A stretch of 14,834 nucleotides of DNA. It comes from Arcobacter sp. (GTDB lineage Bacteria; Campylobacterota; Campylobacteria; Campylobacterales; Arcobacteraceae). Position 1 is the stretch's first letter, and every line of letters begins with the position of its first letter. Location of the stretch: positions 1 to 14,834 of the forward strand of contig JADGEG010000031.1 in the NCBI GenBank assembly GCA_016744485.1. Reading direction: 5' to 3'. The notes under the pieces were generated by a model, which saw only the letters and a list, made by a program, of their open reading frames with translations, ran no database searches and was not told where the DNA came from. This document shows positions 13,841-14,834 of the stretch, in pieces. A program made the translations under genes and the position numbers.

Positions 13841-14834
13841 ATGAATTTCTTTTTAAAAAGCAAGATATTAATTTCTATTTGGTTGCTTTTTTTTGTTATC
13901 TTGATAAGTTTATTCATCTTAATCCCTTATATAACTGAGAAAAATATAATCGATTTAGTTATACAAAATAATAAACATATGGTAAATCAAATTAAATTAA
14001 CAAGATCTTATTATGTACAAAATGTTGTAAAAGATATAGAAAACAATAATTATGATATCACTTTTGATTCACAGCATAAAAATGATAATAAAAAGTTACC
14101 TCTTCCTGCTACGATGATACATGAATTAGGAGATATTTTTAGCAAAGAAGGAGATTATAAATATAAAACATATAGTAAATTTCCTTTTAAGAATAGATTA
14201 AATAGAGTTTTGTCAAAAAATGATAAAAAAACTTTAGAAGAAATTAAAAAATCAAATGGTGTATAAGTATCAAGAGCTTATATTAAAAATAAACCTATCT
14301 TAAAAGTTGCTATTGCAGATTATATGAGTGAAGCTTCTTGTGTAAAGTGCCATAATAATCATATAGATAAAACTTGGGAGAATGATAAGTGGAGCTTAGG
14401 CGACATTAGAGGTGTTATAGAAATAACTACATCTTTAGATAAGCCATTTGGACAAATTATGAAAATGAGAAACGATATTTTATTTGTTGTTGGAGTATTA
14501 TTTATGTTATTTATTTTATATTATTCTTATAAATTAATAAGAAGGGAAGATGAATTATTAGAAATGGCTGATTTATTAGATAAAAAGGTTCAAATAGAAA
14601 TCATTAAAAATAAGGAAAAAGACCAGTTATTAATGCAAAAAACAAAATTAAGTTCAATGGGTGAAATGATTAATGCAATCGCTCATCAATGGAGACAACC
14701 AATATCGGAATTATCTTCTATACTTATTAATATTGATTTAAAGTACCGTTTAAATAAAATTAATTCACAATTTATGAATACAAAGATTAAAAAAGCAGAA
14801 CATATTTTAGAATATATGTCTGAAACTATTGAAG
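13841..14834 (+). pseudogene. DUF3365 heme-type sensor histidine kinase, interrupted by in-frame TAA (partial at edge)
   Basis: The gene starts at ATG 13841 with a strong GGAGGA site (13830-13835). It encodes a membrane segment (about 8-32), then a periplasmic DUF3365/Tll0287-like domain. TAA at 14264-14266 stops the chain after 141 residues. The same frame then stays open for 189 more codons to the window edge and keeps matching a kinase. It shows ADYMSEASCVKCHNNH, with a c-type heme motif CxxCH at codons 167-171, then a second membrane segment (about 212-233) and a coiled linker. Last comes the HisKA box SSMGEMINAIAHQWRQP, with phospho-acceptor His282. The break falls in mid-domain, so a single nonsense change (or sequence error) is likelier than two genes. 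An internal ATG at 14324 could restart translation but would lack the first membrane segment. The ATP-binding domain lies beyond the window. The intact form would sense redox state or a ligand through heme and phosphorylate the divergent regulator. Confidence 0.82.

Noticed and set aside
14264..14266. Recoding of the kinase stop as selenocysteine or pyrrolysine
   Set aside because: The codon is TAA, which is not used for either amino acid.
1..14834. CRISPR array, tRNA, rRNA, insertion sequence or attachment-site duplications
   Set aside because: No spaced repeat series, cloverleaf, transposase or flanking duplication was found by eye; the restriction gene has no visible mobile-element ends.

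Overview
The window is very AT-rich, bacterial, and most likely from Campylobacterota, probably the Arcobacter group. The clues are base composition, the HisKA phosphorylation motif AHQWRQP typical of kinases in that phylum, and the divergent Jag and RnpA sequences. The genus is inferred, not proven.

Layout. (1) Positions 1-2217, plus strand: the 3' end of pqqB, then complete, tightly packed pqqC, pqqD and pqqE. These make the periplasmic redox cofactor pyrroloquinoline quinone (PQQ). pqqA lies outside the window. (2) Positions 2219-5851, minus strand: one 1210-residue restriction-modification-specificity protein with an N-terminal PD-(D/E)XK nuclease, an N6-adenine methyltransferase and two S-subunit-like target-recognition domains. 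Its 3' end is one base from pqqE. (3) Positions 6038-10686, plus strand: the conserved rpmH-rnpA-yidD-yidC-jag-mnmE block (ribosomal protein L34, RNase P protein, membrane insertion, RNA-binding Jag, tRNA modification). rpmH is only 44 codons. rnpA appears to start at a rare AUU codon inside rpmH. (4) Positions 10794-12415, plus strand: a two-gene operon for a periplasmic binding protein of the PQQ-alcohol-dehydrogenase-associated family and an exported DUF302 protein. It ends in a hairpin shared with the next, convergent gene. (5) Positions 12467-14834: an exported YceI-family protein and an OmpR-type response regulator on the minus strand, and divergently a DUF3365 (heme c-type) sensor histidine kinase that runs off the window edge. 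The kinase reading frame is broken by one in-frame TAA.

How the parts fit. Two PQQ-related groups flank a housekeeping block, with a restriction system inserted beside the first. At the right end, two copies of TTGTGTCTAT spaced 11 bp lie over the expected -35 region of the yceI promoter and overlap the end of the regulator gene. This looks like an OmpR/PhoB-type operator and suggests that the regulator controls yceI. No wholly new multi-gene defence or mobile system could be recognised. The best leads are the interrupted heme-sensor kinase, the 11-bp repeat operator, the possible mirrored or leaderless promoter between regulator and kinase, the AUU start of rnpA, and the fused type IIB-like restriction enzyme. 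No tRNA, rRNA, CRISPR array or insertion sequence was seen. No gene-free stretch exceeds about 190 bases.
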